NCBI RefSeq assembly: GCF_029029525.1
Contig: NZ_JAKJSC010000001.1
Coordinates: 2,330,987-2,394,986 of the forward strand
Reading direction: 5' to 3'
Length of the DNA stretch: 64,000 nucleotides
Source of the DNA: Labilibaculum sp. DW002
GTDB lineage: Bacteria; Bacteroidota; Bacteroidia; Bacteroidales; Marinifilaceae
How positions within the stretch are numbered: the stretch's first letter is position 1; each line of letters starts with the position of its first letter. The notes beneath the pieces were generated by a model. That model was not told the DNA's origin. It did no database searches and worked only from the letters and a program-made list of their open reading frames with translations. Both the position numbers and the translations under genes were made by a program. Below, one piece after another: positions 36,655 through 45,444 of this stretch.

Positions 36655-38690
36655 ATGACAGAAAATAATAATCAAAATAAATCTCCTTTCCAGAAAGGAA
36701 AGAATGGCAACAACATGCTTAAACCACCAAAATTTAATGCATACTGGTTGTACGGATTAGTTGCCGTAGCAGTTATCGCTCTTAACCTTTTAAACATTGG
36801 TCAAACACCGCAAGAAATTAGTTGGCAAAAGGTGAAAAATGAAATGATTCGCAACTCTGATGTTGATCGAATTGTTGTTGTTCGTAACCTTCTTGAAGTA
36901 AATGTTTACCTTAAATCGGAAAGTCTGGATAAATATCCTGCACTATTCGAAAGTAGCTTCGATTCTCCATCAAAATCAGGACCGCATTATTTCTTTACAA
37001 TTGGTTCAATTGAGAATTTACTGAGCAATTAGAAAAAGCCCAAGCGAATGTTTCTGAAATGAACAGAATTGAACCTGAGTATACAACTCATGAGGATTAT
37101 TTTGGAAATTTTATTGGTTGGATTTTACCCTTTGCCTTAATTATTGGAATTTGGTTCTTCGTATTTAAGCGAATGAGCAAAGGTGCTGGCGGTGGTGCTG
37201 GTGGTGGAAATATTTTTAATGTTGGTAAATCAAAGGCGAAAGTTTTTGATAAGGAATCTGATATTAAAACAAACTTTAAGGATGTTGCTGGTTTGGCTGA
37301 GGCTAAACAAGAGGTTGAGGAAATCGTAGAATTTCTTAAGCATCCTGAAAACTATACAAAATTAGGAGGTAAGATTCCGAAAGGAGCATTGCTTGTAGGC
37401 CCTCCGGGAACAGGTAAAACTCTTTTGGCAAAAGCCGTAGCAGGTGAAGCTCATGTACCTTTCTTTAGTATGTCAGGTTCTGACTTTGTTGAGATGTTTG
37501 TAGGTGTTGGTGCAAGTCGTGTTCGTGACTTGTTTAAGCAAGCTAAGGAGAAATCACCATGTATCATTTTTATTGATGAGATTGATGCTATTGGTCGTGC
37601 CAGAGGTAAGAATCCTAATATGGGTGCTAACGATGAGCGTGAAAATACCTTAAATCAGTTATTAACTGAAATGGATGGTTTTGATACCAATTCTGGTGTT
37701 ATCATTCTGGCAGCAACTAACCGTGCTGATATTTTGGATAGAGCATTGATGCGAGCTGGTCGTTTCGACCGTCAGATTCATGTTGAGTTACCAGATTTAA
37801 ATGAGCGTGAAGAGATTTTTAATGTACATCTTCGTCCTTTAAAACTTGACGAATCAGTAAAGAGCGAATTCTTAGCTAAGCAAACACCAGGTTTCTCTGG
37901 AGCTGATATTGCTAATGTTTGTAATGAATCTGCTTTGATTGCTGCTCGTAAGAAGAAAAATGTTATTCAAAAACAAGATTTCCTTGATGCAGTTGACCGT
38001 ATCATTGGAGGTTTGGAGAAGAAAAATAAGATTATTTCAATTACTGAAAAGAAAACAATTGCTTATCATGAGGCTGGTCATGCAACCATATCCTGGTTGT
38101 TAGAATATGCTCACCCATTGGTGAAGGTAACTATTGTTCCTCGAGGAAAAGCTCTTGGAGCTGCATGGTATTTGCCAGAGGAAAGAAGTATTACGACTAA
38201 AGAGCAAATGCTTGATGAAATGTGTTCTGCTCTTGGTGGGCGTGCTGCTGAGGAATTGATTTTCGGTAAAATTTCTACTGGAGCTCAAAATGATCTGGAG
38301 AAAGTAACCAAGCAAGCAATGGCTATGGTGTCGATCTTTGGAATGAGTGAAAAAGTAGGTAACGTAAGTTACTACGATTCATCTGGACAATCTGATTATG
38401 GTTTTTCTAAGCCATACAGTGAGAAAACTGCAGAACTTATCGATAAAGAAGTTAAAATCTTAATCGATGAAAGTTACAAAAGAGCCAAACAAGTGCTTTT
38501 AGATAATATGGATAAGCACAGTAAACTTGCTGAATTACTTCTGGAACGTGAAGTAATCTTTAGTGAAGATCTAGAAGAGATCTTTGGCAAAAGAGCTTTT
38601 GGAACACCAGAAGGATTAGACGAAAAAAAGATCGATCCTAAAACGGAAGAAGAAAGCAAGAATGAAGACAATGAGACAAAAGCTGTTTAA
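36655..38690 (+). CDS. ftsH: ATP-dependent zinc metalloprotease FtsH (frameshifted in this sequence)
   Basis: Membrane AAA+ protease for quality control. Two abutting frames cover one gene. The first (36655-37032) has the N-terminal helix and the periplasmic domain up to [11 protein letters not shown]. The second is open from 37014 and gives [21 protein letters not shown], a second helix, Walker A GPPGTGKT, the second region of homology, and the zinc site HEAGH (38067-38081). The break is at AATTTA (37015-37020); one extra T would join the frames and give about 677 residues. Because FtsH is normally needed for growth, a homopolymer sequencing error is the likeliest cause. It follows rsfS by 28 bp. 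Confidence 0.9.
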
Positions 38691-38711
38691 GCTTTTATTC
38701 TCTAACCATAC

Positions 38712-38757
38712 AAATGCTAAATTGCTGGATACATTCAGTAATTTAGCATTTTTTTTA
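38712..38757 (+). terminator. Terminator of rsfS-ftsH
   Basis: A perfect 12-bp stem (38712-38723 with 38740-38751), 16-nt loop, then a T tract. Confidence 0.92.
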
Positions 38758-38807
38758 GCCTCAACACTCCATTGAATACTGAATTTGCCACACACGAATT
38801 CGTTCAA

Positions 38808-38839
38808 TTGTCAAAAGTGATTAAAAAATACTATTTTTG
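38808..38839 (+). promoter_or_regulatory. Predicted cdsA promoter
   Basis: TTG (38808-38810), 21 bp, TATTTTTG (38832-38839). This gives cdsA its own transcript, downstream of the ftsH terminator. Confidence 0.5.
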
Positions 38840-38904
38840 GAGGCGAATAAGTACACATAAGGATCTTGTGGCAAAAAAGCAGATTCAACTTAAATATATT
38901 TCAA

Positions 38905-39729
38905 GTGGGGAACTTTATCAAGAGAACATTTTCAGGAGCCATATTTGTAGTCATTTTAATTTCAGGAATTTGTTTCCATCCAATTGGTTTTCTGGCTGTT
39001 TTTCTTGGAATTTCACTAATGGGGACTTATGAATTTTACAAATTGATTCGCAAAACGGAAGCTTCTCCACAAATTACATTAGGATTAATTTCGGCAGGAT
39101 TACTATTTCTCTCTTGTTATGCTAGCGCTCATCTCAATATCAAAAGTGTTTTTTTACTATTCACCTTTAGTCTAGTATTACTTCCGATTATTGAAATGTA
39201 TCGAAAAAAAGAGAAACCTTTTACCAATATTGCATTTACAATTATGGGTTTATGCTATGTGGCTCTTCCCTTTTCTCTTCTCAACTACTTAGCTTTTCCT
39301 TTTAACGAACTACAATTTCACTATGAAATCGTTTTGGGCGTATTTGTAATGATATGGGCAAATGATACCGGAGCATATATAGTTGGTGTTAATTTTGGTA
39401 AAAACAGATTGTTTGAAAGAATTTCACCAAAAAAATCTTGGGAAGGAAGCATAGGAGGTGCAATTGTTACTTTGCTAATAGCATGGGCTATTTCACAATT
39501 CTTTATGGATTTAAATCTAATTCAATGGTTAATCACTGGAGTTATTGTTGTAATATTTGGTTCTCTAGGTGATTTAGTTGAGTCTTTATTCAAAAGAAGT
39601 ATTAACATTAAAGATTCAGGCACCATTCTTCCTGGACATGGCGGTATACTTGATCGTTTTGATGCAATCTTATTGGTATCTCCAGTAGTTTTTATCTTTT
39701 TACAAATCATTCAAGAGTTCTGGAAGTAA
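38905..39729 (+). CDS. cdsA: Phosphatidate cytidylyltransferase
   Basis: Makes CDP-diacylglycerol for all phospholipids, in the inner membrane. Seven or eight hydrophobic helices, and the family signature in two parts: SLFKRSINIKDSGTILPGHGG then ILDRFD. I choose the GTG at 38905 (VGNFIKRTFSGAIF), giving 274 residues and a start like other Bacteroidota CdsA proteins; the open frame extends to a TTG at 38866, adding 13 unconserved residues. Its product feeds pssA at 43758. Confidence 0.88.
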   Translation: MGNFIKRTFSGAIFVVILISGICFHPIGFLAVFLGISLMGTYEFYKLIRKTEASPQITLGLISAGLLFLSCYASAHLNIKSVFLLFTFSLVLLPIIEMYRKKEKPFTNIAFTIMGLCYVALPFSLLNYLAFPFNELQFHYEIVLGVFVMIWANDTGAYIVGVNFGKNRLFERISPKKSWEGSIGGAIVTLLIAWAISQFFMDLNLIQWLITGVIVVIFGSLGDLVESLFKRSINIKDSGTILPGHGGILDRFDAILLVSPVVFIFLQIIQEFWK

Positions 39730-39917
39730 ATTGAATTGCTAGCGGTTTTAATCATCCATTACTAAAAAAGCAATTCAGAATTCTTAGCTCACGCTCAAAA
39801 AATCTTTTTTAATTTCTCTCCTCTTAATTTTTATCGTCTGATCTATAAAAAATCGTAACTTCATGTTCGCGAGTCTGCAACTGTATGTTGTAGCATATCA
39901 ACTCAAATAAAACAAGC

Positions 39918-40694
39918 ATGGATTTACATATTAAAGATCAACTTTTTGTGGTTTGCGGTGCCACTTCTGGATTCGGAAATGCCGTATTAAACAACCTTAT
40001 TGGCGATGGAGCAAAGGTAATTGCAATAGCACGTGGGCAAGAACAATTGGATAAGTTAATACAAGCTCACCCAAACTCTATAGAAGTCCTATGCGGTGAT
40101 ATTACCCTATCGGAAACCATTCAACTGTTATTGGATAAAATAGGCAACAGAAAGCTATCTGGAGCATTTATAAATGCAGGTGGTCCGCCGGCAATGAAAA
40201 CCCTTGAAACAAAATTAGACGATTGGGACAACGCTTATCATCAGCTCTTGCGTTGGAAAGTGGAATTGACTCAAGCATTGGTTCCATTAATGATGAAAGA
40301 AAAGTATGGACGAATGGTTTTTCTAGAAAGTGCTTCGGTTAAACAACCTATTGACAATTTGGTATTAAGTACCTCGCTAAGACTTTCAGTAGTAGGTTTT
40401 ATTAAAACGCTTTCACAGGAAATAGCTGAATCGGGTGTTACGCTTAACATTGTTGGCCCAGGATATCACGAAACACCTGCAATTAATCGATTGTTGGATA
40501 AAAAAGCCGAACAAGAAAATATTAGTTCAGAAGAAGCTAAGAATAAAATTGCTTCTGGAATTAAAATGAAACGAATGGGAAACCCAGAAGATTTAGGACA
40601 GTTAGCAACTTGGTTGCTCGCTCCGTCCTCTGGTTATATAACGGGACAAACCATTAGTGTAGATGGTGGGCAAATTTTAGGAATTCATGGATAA
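39918..40694 (+). CDS. SDR-family protein with altered catalytic residues
   Basis: 258-residue Rossmann-fold protein of the short-chain dehydrogenase family. The cofactor loop GATSGFG (14-20), the INAGG motif (85-89) and the C-terminal ITGQTISVDGG are present. The catalytic Ser region is ESAS (137-140), but the YxxxK dyad is replaced by Ser151-x3-Arg155. It matches a subgroup of FabG-like proteins in which the Tyr is not conserved. Activity as a normal ketoreductase is doubtful. Stands alone. Confidence 0.8.
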   Translation: MDLHIKDQLFVVCGATSGFGNAVLNNLIGDGAKVIAIARGQEQLDKLIQAHPNSIEVLCGDITLSETIQLLLDKIGNRKLSGAFINAGGPPAMKTLETKLDDWDNAYHQLLRWKVELTQALVPLMMKEKYGRMVFLESASVKQPIDNLVLSTSLRLSVVGFIKTLSQEIAESGVTLNIVGPGYHETPAINRLLDKKAEQENISSEEAKNKIASGIKMKRMGNPEDLGQLATWLLAPSSGYITGQTISVDGGQILGIHG

Positions 40695-40710
40695 TAGAAT
40701 TCAATTTAAA

Positions 40711-40746
40711 AAAAAGAGGAGATAAAATATTTATCACCTCTTTTTA
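40711..40746. terminator. Bidirectional terminator
   Basis: AAAAAGAGG-A-GATAAA (40711-40726) pairs with TTTATC-A-CCTCTTTTT (40730-40745), one A-A mismatch. It lies between the SDR gene and the convergent zinc-ribbon gene. Confidence 0.78.
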
Positions 40747-40754
40747 TCATCAAA

Positions 40755-40922
40755 TTATGCTTGCCATGTATGGCTACATTTTTGACATGTTGTAGGATTC
40801 TTATCTGCTAATAAAGCAAGTAATCCTAATGGAAAGAAACAGATCGCAACAATAATCTGCCATGCTTTGTATCCACCTTTTTTTGTTAGTTCACTACACT
40901 TTGGACATGATAAATTTGCCAT
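40755..40922 (-). CDS. 55-residue zinc-ribbon membrane protein
   Basis: Small gene read on the minus strand from the ATG at 40922: MANLSCPKCSELTKKGGYK, one hydrophobic helix (WQIIVAICFFPLGLLALL, 21-38), then a second Cys pair in TTCQKCSHTWQA. Two CxxC pairs flanking one helix suggest either a split zinc ribbon or two metal sites across the membrane fold. It starts 13 bp after the DUF2752 gene stop and is probably co-transcribed with it. Function unknown. Confidence 0.7.
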   Translation of the reverse strand: MANLSCPKCSELTKKGGYKAWQIIVAICFFPLGLLALLADKNPTTCQKCSHTWQA

Positions 40923-40935
40923 AATAATTAAATAT

Positions 40936-41373
40936 TTAAGTTAAAAATAAAGTTCTAATCCAGTTTAATAATATGAGAGCAAGAATTATGCTACTACCAA
41001 TTCTTGAAATTTTTTGAAGTATTATTTTAGTATCTTGTTTAAGAATAATAATTAATCGAATAGGTATTTGAATAACAACAAAGACTCCAACAAGTATGGC
41101 CGCATAATTTTGCTGAATACCACTACCTATTTTACCATCACCAAATTCACAAAACGCACGTGTTACTCCGCATGCAGGGCATTCAAATCCAAATACTCTA
41201 TCGAATAAACAAAAATGTGGTAAGTATGAGAGAAGTTCTAATAATTTATTCCCGAAACTAAAAAAAACAATTACGATCAATAAATTACTAACTAATACAC
41301 TTACATCGTAACGTATAAATTCATCTATACCTAATAATTTAAGTATCCATCTAGGGATAAATGATATTTCCAT
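40936..41373 (-). CDS. DUF2752 family membrane protein
   Basis: 145 residues with about three hydrophobic segments. The family hallmark is present: FECPACGVTRAFCEFGDGK, a CPxCGxTR motif at the membrane surface that may bind metal or redox partners. DUF2752 genes are often found with small zinc-ribbon or TM2-like membrane proteins, as here. No function is known. Confidence 0.8.
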   Translation of the reverse strand: MEISFIPRWILKLLGIDEFIRYDVSVLVSNLLIVIVFFSFGNKLLELLSYLPHFCLFDRVFGFECPACGVTRAFCEFGDGKIGSGIQQNYAAILVGVFVVIQIPIRLIIILKQDTKIILQKISRIGSSIILALILLNWIRTLFLT

Positions 41374-41528
41374 TTAAATATATTAGCTTACAATAAAGTG
41401 TGCAAAAATAAAAAAAATATATTTGTTGTTAAGTATAAGTGTTGTGAAATAATATTTAAAAATGCCTTTATATTAGTATTTACGCTTTGCACCCTCATAC
41501 ATACTAAATTAAACTTAAGAAATAAACA

Positions 41529-42554
41529 TCACCTTCTCTTACGGAACCAAGTTTGCACTTTTCTTCTTTGAATAGATACTTTAAGTTTAGTTCTCTTTAC
41601 AAAAACAATTGCTTTCCGATTAAATTTCTGTTTTAGTGTTAATCTTTCCGAAAGAATAAAGTTATTTAACACTTGTGCAAATTCAGGTGTTCGCAAATAA
41701 CCATACGACTTATGAGGGTTTGAAATTTTATTGATTTGATAGTTATTCTCAACTAGGTAATCAATTGGCTTTACACCAAATCTATTCTCCTTAAAATCAT
41801 CACCTAATTCATAATTAAGGGCAACCTTATCCAGAATATCAGCAAAATTATACCAGCTTTTTACATTGGGTGGAGTTGCAATCAATGTACCTCCGTTATT
41901 ACGAACACGTTGCTCATCTGCAAATTTACTAACAACTATAGGCAATCCTAGTGGAGAACCTATCGTAACAAAAGTATGAATTTGAATATGATTAGCTAAA
42001 AAACTAAGTACATCGAAAGCAATAATTGAGCCCATTGAATGAGCAATCAACATGATATCGTCCCCTTTGTACTTTTCCAAAACCTTTAATAATCGCAGTC
42101 GAATCGATTCTTTAATTTTGTTAGCTGATTCTTCATTTGATTCACTCTCCTCCTGATAATAAGTCTGGAGATCCTGAAAATAGTTTCCTAATATGACATC
42201 CGTAATAAAAGAATAATTCAAGCTAAAGTCTTCATTCAAAAGGAACTTATTCAACTGTCTATTCACAAAATTCACAACCTTCTTTCTTGTATCATGATTT
42301 TCCCTCACGAATAGCTTTGGTCGTCTCACATAAATTTCATCTAAATAGTAAGGACTGTCCTCATTTTTTTCGAACTGATTTAGTGGCTGATCGTGAAGAA
42401 TATCTGCCCAATAAACCATTTCATACTTCGGTAAGTTTGCTTTGTAATTGTTGCTTTTTAAACCTTCAATCATAGCACGCTCCCACCACCGTTCCAGTAA
42501 GTTCTTTGGAGGTTTGTTTCCTAAACCATGAATTTCAATAATCACATTTGCCAT
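41529..42554 (-). CDS. Alpha/beta-fold hydrolase, lipase-like
   Basis: 341 residues, no signal peptide. The oxyanion HG region is IIEIHGLGNKPP and the nucleophile elbow is LIAHSMGS (GxSxG variant AHSMG). A candidate Asp lies in WYNFADILDKVAL and a candidate His in ISNPHKSYGYL. The last 35 residues are strongly basic (KQKFNRKAIVFVKRTK and following). Substrate unknown. It precedes nothing obvious; the PorV/PorQ-like gene is immediately upstream (12 bp), so the two may share a transcript. Confidence 0.75.
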   Translation of the reverse strand: MANVIIEIHGLGNKPPKNLLERWWERAMIEGLKSNNYKANLPKYEMVYWADILHDQPLNQFEKNEDSPYYLDEIYVRRPKLFVRENHDTRKKVVNFVNRQLNKFLLNEDFSLNYSFITDVILGNYFQDLQTYYQEESESNEESANKIKESIRLRLLKVLEKYKGDDIMLIAHSMGSIIAFDVLSFLANHIQIHTFVTIGSPLGLPIVVSKFADEQRVRNNGGTLIATPPNVKSWYNFADILDKVALNYELGDDFKENRFGVKPIDYLVENNYQINKISNPHKSYGYLRTPEFAQVLNNFILSERLTLKQKFNRKAIVFVKRTKLKVSIQRRKVQTWFRKRR

Positions 42555-42566
42555 AGCGCGCAGAAG

Positions 42567-43646
42567 CTATTTAAAAGAGTAAGACAATGAAAATACATTA
42601 GAATATTTTGCCACGGATTGGTCTCCAATATCAGTTAATGCATAATCTAAACGAAAGTTTTTGTAATTGATTCCTAAGCCTAAGTTTGGCTGAAAGGTCC
42701 AACTCGTACTTTGATCGAAATCTGTTTCCTCCTGAAAGTTACTTACGCCTGCACGCAGGTAAATCAGATTTTTAAAAGAAGCTTCAAATCCCATGTGAGG
42801 ATCGATACTAATTGGATCAGCCTGCACCAATACATTTCGTTTTCCATCGAATGTTAAATCAGCATCAAATTCCGCTAACAAAGAAAATTTATCTGATATC
42901 GGGAATTCTCTACTAACAGCTAAAATCAGTCTTGGCAAAGTCAATTCTGTAGAATTTGTAGGAATCTCATTTCCTGTCGTATTGAAAACCTCCTCCAAAT
43001 TATCAGTTTTAAATACCCAGGCATTAAAAGTCGAACTGGCATCACGCAGTAATGCTCCCATTTGCCATTTTCCTCTCTTATATTTTACCGCAGCATCAAT
43101 TCCAAAACCATAGGCCGATGCAAAATCACCTGTATGGCGATAAATCAACTTGACGTTACCTCCAATAGACAAACCTTCAATCTTAGTTTTCTTAGCATAG
43201 GAAAATAAAAAGGCATAATCTGATGCTGAAAATGTAGTAACTAAATCGTATCGAATATTTCCATCCTTATCGATTAACTCCAGCGTATTGGGAATATCAT
43301 CAACCCCATATCGAATGATACTTAAAGCCAAAGTACTTTTCTCATCCAATTTTATTCCCAGCCCTACATAGTCGTAAGCTGCCATACCAGCAAAGTATTC
43401 AGCATGCATGGCTGATAGTTCATATTTTTTCTTTAAATCGACAAGGCTAGCGGGATTCCAGTAAGCTGATTCAACACCTTTTTGAGAAGCTACAGCCACA
43501 TTTCCCATTGCGAAAGCTCTTGCTCCTACACCTACGGAAAGAAATTCATTACTATATTTTGGTGCTGATGTTTGGCCAAACAAATTACTGGTAAGGCACA
43601 AACAGATTAAACTGACTATTATTCGTGATAAAAATTTCTTTTTCAT
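42567..43646 (-). CDS. PorV/PorQ family outer-membrane beta-barrel protein
   Basis: 359 residues with a signal peptide ending SNLFGQ. The N-terminal FLSVGVGARAFAMGNVAVA and SAYWNPASLV blocks are the UPF0164/PorV hallmark, followed by a FadL-like 14-strand barrel pattern ending SLSYSFK. PorV-type proteins are shuttles or attachment factors of the type IX secretion system; several paralogues usually exist, so a specific T9SS role is inferred. The T9SS cargo at 4783-6105 shows the system is used in this organism. Confidence 0.8.
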   Translation of the reverse strand: MKKKFLSRIIVSLICLCLTSNLFGQTSAPKYSNEFLSVGVGARAFAMGNVAVASQKGVESAYWNPASLVDLKKKYELSAMHAEYFAGMAAYDYVGLGIKLDEKSTLALSIIRYGVDDIPNTLELIDKDGNIRYDLVTTFSASDYAFLFSYAKKTKIEGLSIGGNVKLIYRHTGDFASAYGFGIDAAVKYKRGKWQMGALLRDASSTFNAWVFKTDNLEEVFNTTGNEIPTNSTELTLPRLILAVSREFPISDKFSLLAEFDADLTFDGKRNVLVQADPISIDPHMGFEASFKNLIYLRAGVSNFQEETDFDQSTSWTFQPNLGLGINYKNFRLDYALTDIGDQSVAKYSNVFSLSYSFK

Positions 43647-43723
43647 GGAAAGGTAAAAATAGTATGCTTTTTTTAAACTTATGCATAGTAGTGCTAGAAA
43701 TACTTCGTTTCGGAAAATTCCCT

Positions 43724-43731
43724 TATTTTTG
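43724..43731 (+). promoter_or_regulatory. -7 box of pssA
   Basis: TATTTTTG matches TAnnTTTG. Its last base is the G of a GTG that would otherwise extend pssA by nine codons, so this box argues for the ATG at 43758 as the true start. The -33 element is weak. Confidence 0.5.
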
Positions 43732-43757
43732 TGCCATACTTTACAAAAATAAAATTC

Positions 43758-44513
43758 ATGTCAGAAGCTAAAGGATTCGTTAAACACATTCCAAATACAA
43801 TTACTTGTTTAAATTTATTTTGTGGTTGCTCAGCCGCATTAATGGCCATGGAAGGATATCTTGTTTGGGCATCTTTCCTAGTTATATTAGCCGCAGTTTT
43901 TGATTTTATGGATGGATTAGCTGCTCGAGTTTTAAAGGCGTATTCTCCTATGGGAAAAGAACTAGATTCATTAGCTGATATGGTTAGCTTCGGTTTTGTT
44001 CCAGGCGTAATTGCCTTAGCTTATTTAAAAGGAGCAATTCTTGGAAGTGCTTCCGCAAATTTTGTTCCTGCCGAACTTAGCTACTCACAATTGGCTATTT
44101 TATTGTCGGCCTTTATCATTCCGATCTTTTCAGCCTTACGATTGGCAAAATTTAATGTAGACACAAGACAAACCACATCCTTTATAGGAGTTAATACCCC
44201 TATGAATGCAATGTTTTGGGCTTCATTCGCTCTAATCTTTCATTTTGGAGATTATCCAAAAATTGAAGCATTGGCTAACAATCCTACCGTTTTAATTATT
44301 GCAATAATTGTGACCTCTCTTTTACTAGTTTCAGAAATCCCGATGTTTGCTTTAAAAGTGAAAAGCTTAGCATGGAAAGAAAATAAAATCCGTTACCTAT
44401 TTTTAATAAGCTTATTGGTACTTGCCATTCTTTTAAAATGGTTAGTGGTTCCTTTGATTATTTTCGTTTATCTATTCTTTTCTATAATTGACAACCTAAT
44501 CAGTAAAAAATAA
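43758..44513 (+). CDS. pssA: CDP-diacylglycerol-serine O-phosphatidyltransferase
   Basis: Makes phosphatidylserine, precursor of phosphatidylethanolamine, in the inner membrane. The CDP-alcohol phosphotransferase motif DG-x2-AR-x8-G-x3-D-x3-D is visible (FMDGLAARVLKAYSPMGKE, then LDSLAD). About 8 helices; 251 residues from ATG 43758 (MSEAKGFVKHIPNTITCLN). Phosphatidylserine decarboxylase is not in the window. Confidence 0.94.
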   Translation: MSEAKGFVKHIPNTITCLNLFCGCSAALMAMEGYLVWASFLVILAAVFDFMDGLAARVLKAYSPMGKELDSLADMVSFGFVPGVIALAYLKGAILGSASANFVPAELSYSQLAILLSAFIIPIFSALRLAKFNVDTRQTTSFIGVNTPMNAMFWASFALIFHFGDYPKIEALANNPTVLIIAIIVTSLLLVSEIPMFALKVKSLAWKENKIRYLFLISLLVLAILLKWLVVPLIIFVYLFFSIIDNLISKK

Positions 44514-44534
44514 AACAATACACTTTACAGATAT

Positions 44535-44581
44535 AAAAAAGAAGGCTAAGATGTTCAACACATTCTTAGCCTTCTTTTTTT
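44535..44581. terminator. Bidirectional terminator, repeat copy 1
   Basis: A 17-bp stem around GAAGGCTAAGA (left arm, from 44535) and TCTTAGCCTTC (right arm), 12-nt loop, with A/T tracts on both sides. It ends pssA and the converging CPBP gene. Bases 44542-44573 recur identically at 47526-47557. Confidence 0.9.
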
Positions 44582-44729
44582 TATTTTTCCGTTTTGTTAA
44601 ATCTATTTGTTTCACTTTGCGAATTAAAATATTTCTCATAAAAGAGATACGATCCCCATAAGCAAAGTCCTGCTCCAATAAAAAGACCTATTCTTTCACC
44701 TGTTCCAATATTAAATAGCTCTAAAAAAA
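44581..44729 (-). other. Out-of-frame C-terminal remnant of the CPBP gene
   Basis: Read one base off the CPBP frame, this stretch encodes about 47 residues with a clear transmembrane helix (GLFIGAGLCLWGSYLFYEKYF) and ends at TAA (44583-44581) next to the terminator. It reads as the natural C-terminus separated by a homopolymer insertion. Confidence 0.6.
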
Positions 44730-45388
44730 TTCGTTACTTCGCTATATTTAACTGTCAAATAAAAAGCAATACCATTGTTAACTGCATGTATTAAAATACA
44801 CAACCAAAGAGATTTAGTTTTCCAATACAAATATCCTATTACCATACCTGCGATCATTGCCGTTACAAATTGCCAAGGATTTAAATGTATCACACCAAAA
44901 AATACTGATGACCAAATAATAGCCTTCCATGGAGAATAGTTTCGCAACAATCCATTCAAAACAATTTCGCGCAATAAAATTTCTTCCAAAATAGGAGCCG
45001 CAATTACAATCGTGATAAAACCCCATATATTAGGCTGTAAAAATTCTTTAAACACATCAACAAGCCAATCTGGCATTGGTACCCAACTTGCAATTTCTGA
45101 ATGAATAACTACTAAGCTGATCGTCATAATTAGAACAACAGGCAAAATGGCTAATGGAAATCCTTTAAATTGAATTTTGCTATCATTTTTAGGATTTTTC
45201 TTCCACCAAGAACGAGTAATAAAAATCAGAATAACTATCGGAATTGAATAGTTTAGAAGATGAAATGGCCTCTGCTGAATATCAGGATAAAACATACCAA
45301 TTATGCCAAGTGGCATTGCATAACATATTGTTACCAATATAAGTAAACCCAATATTCCCCAACCTTGTTTTATACTAGGGTAAGCCAT
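44711..45388 (-). CDS. CPBP (Abi/CAAX protease-like) intramembrane protease, both ends disrupted
   Basis: 225 residues, five or six helices, with all three motif groups: EEILLR (135-140), FGVIH (164-168) and HAVNN (201-205). The ancestral gene appears larger, 44581-45448. An ATG at 45448 overlaps the upstream gene's stop (ATGA), is in frame, but meets TAA at codon 15 (45406-45404). At the 3' end, a run of seven T (44729-44723) shifts the frame; with six T the protein continues as ELFNIGTGERIGLFIGAGL and another helix to a stop at 44581, right at the terminator. The intact core could still be made by re-initiation at 45388. Function of such proteases here is unknown. Confidence 0.75.
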   Translation of the reverse strand: MAYPSIKQGWGILGLLILVTICYAMPLGIIGMFYPDIQQRPFHLLNYSIPIVILIFITRSWWKKNPKNDSKIQFKGFPLAILPVVLIMTISLVVIHSEIASWVPMPDWLVDVFKEFLQPNIWGFITIVIAAPILEEILLREIVLNGLLRNYSPWKAIIWSSVFFGVIHLNPWQFVTAMIAGMVIGYLYWKTKSLWLCILIHAVNNGIAFYLTVKYSEVTNFFRAI

Positions 45389-45444
45389 TTTTGCATCTTG
45401 CGATTACTGACTTGGCTCTGCTACTGTTTCTGTTGTAATTTGAT

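Noticed and set aside
37012-37061. Programmed -1 frameshift in ftsH
   Set aside because: No X-XXY-YYZ slippery site and no obvious downstream stimulatory structure; other homopolymer lesions in the window favour error.
44496-44678. 60-residue minus-strand ORF across the pssA end and terminator
   Set aside because: It reads through a terminator hairpin and the pssA coding region; the out-of-frame CPBP tail explains the region better.
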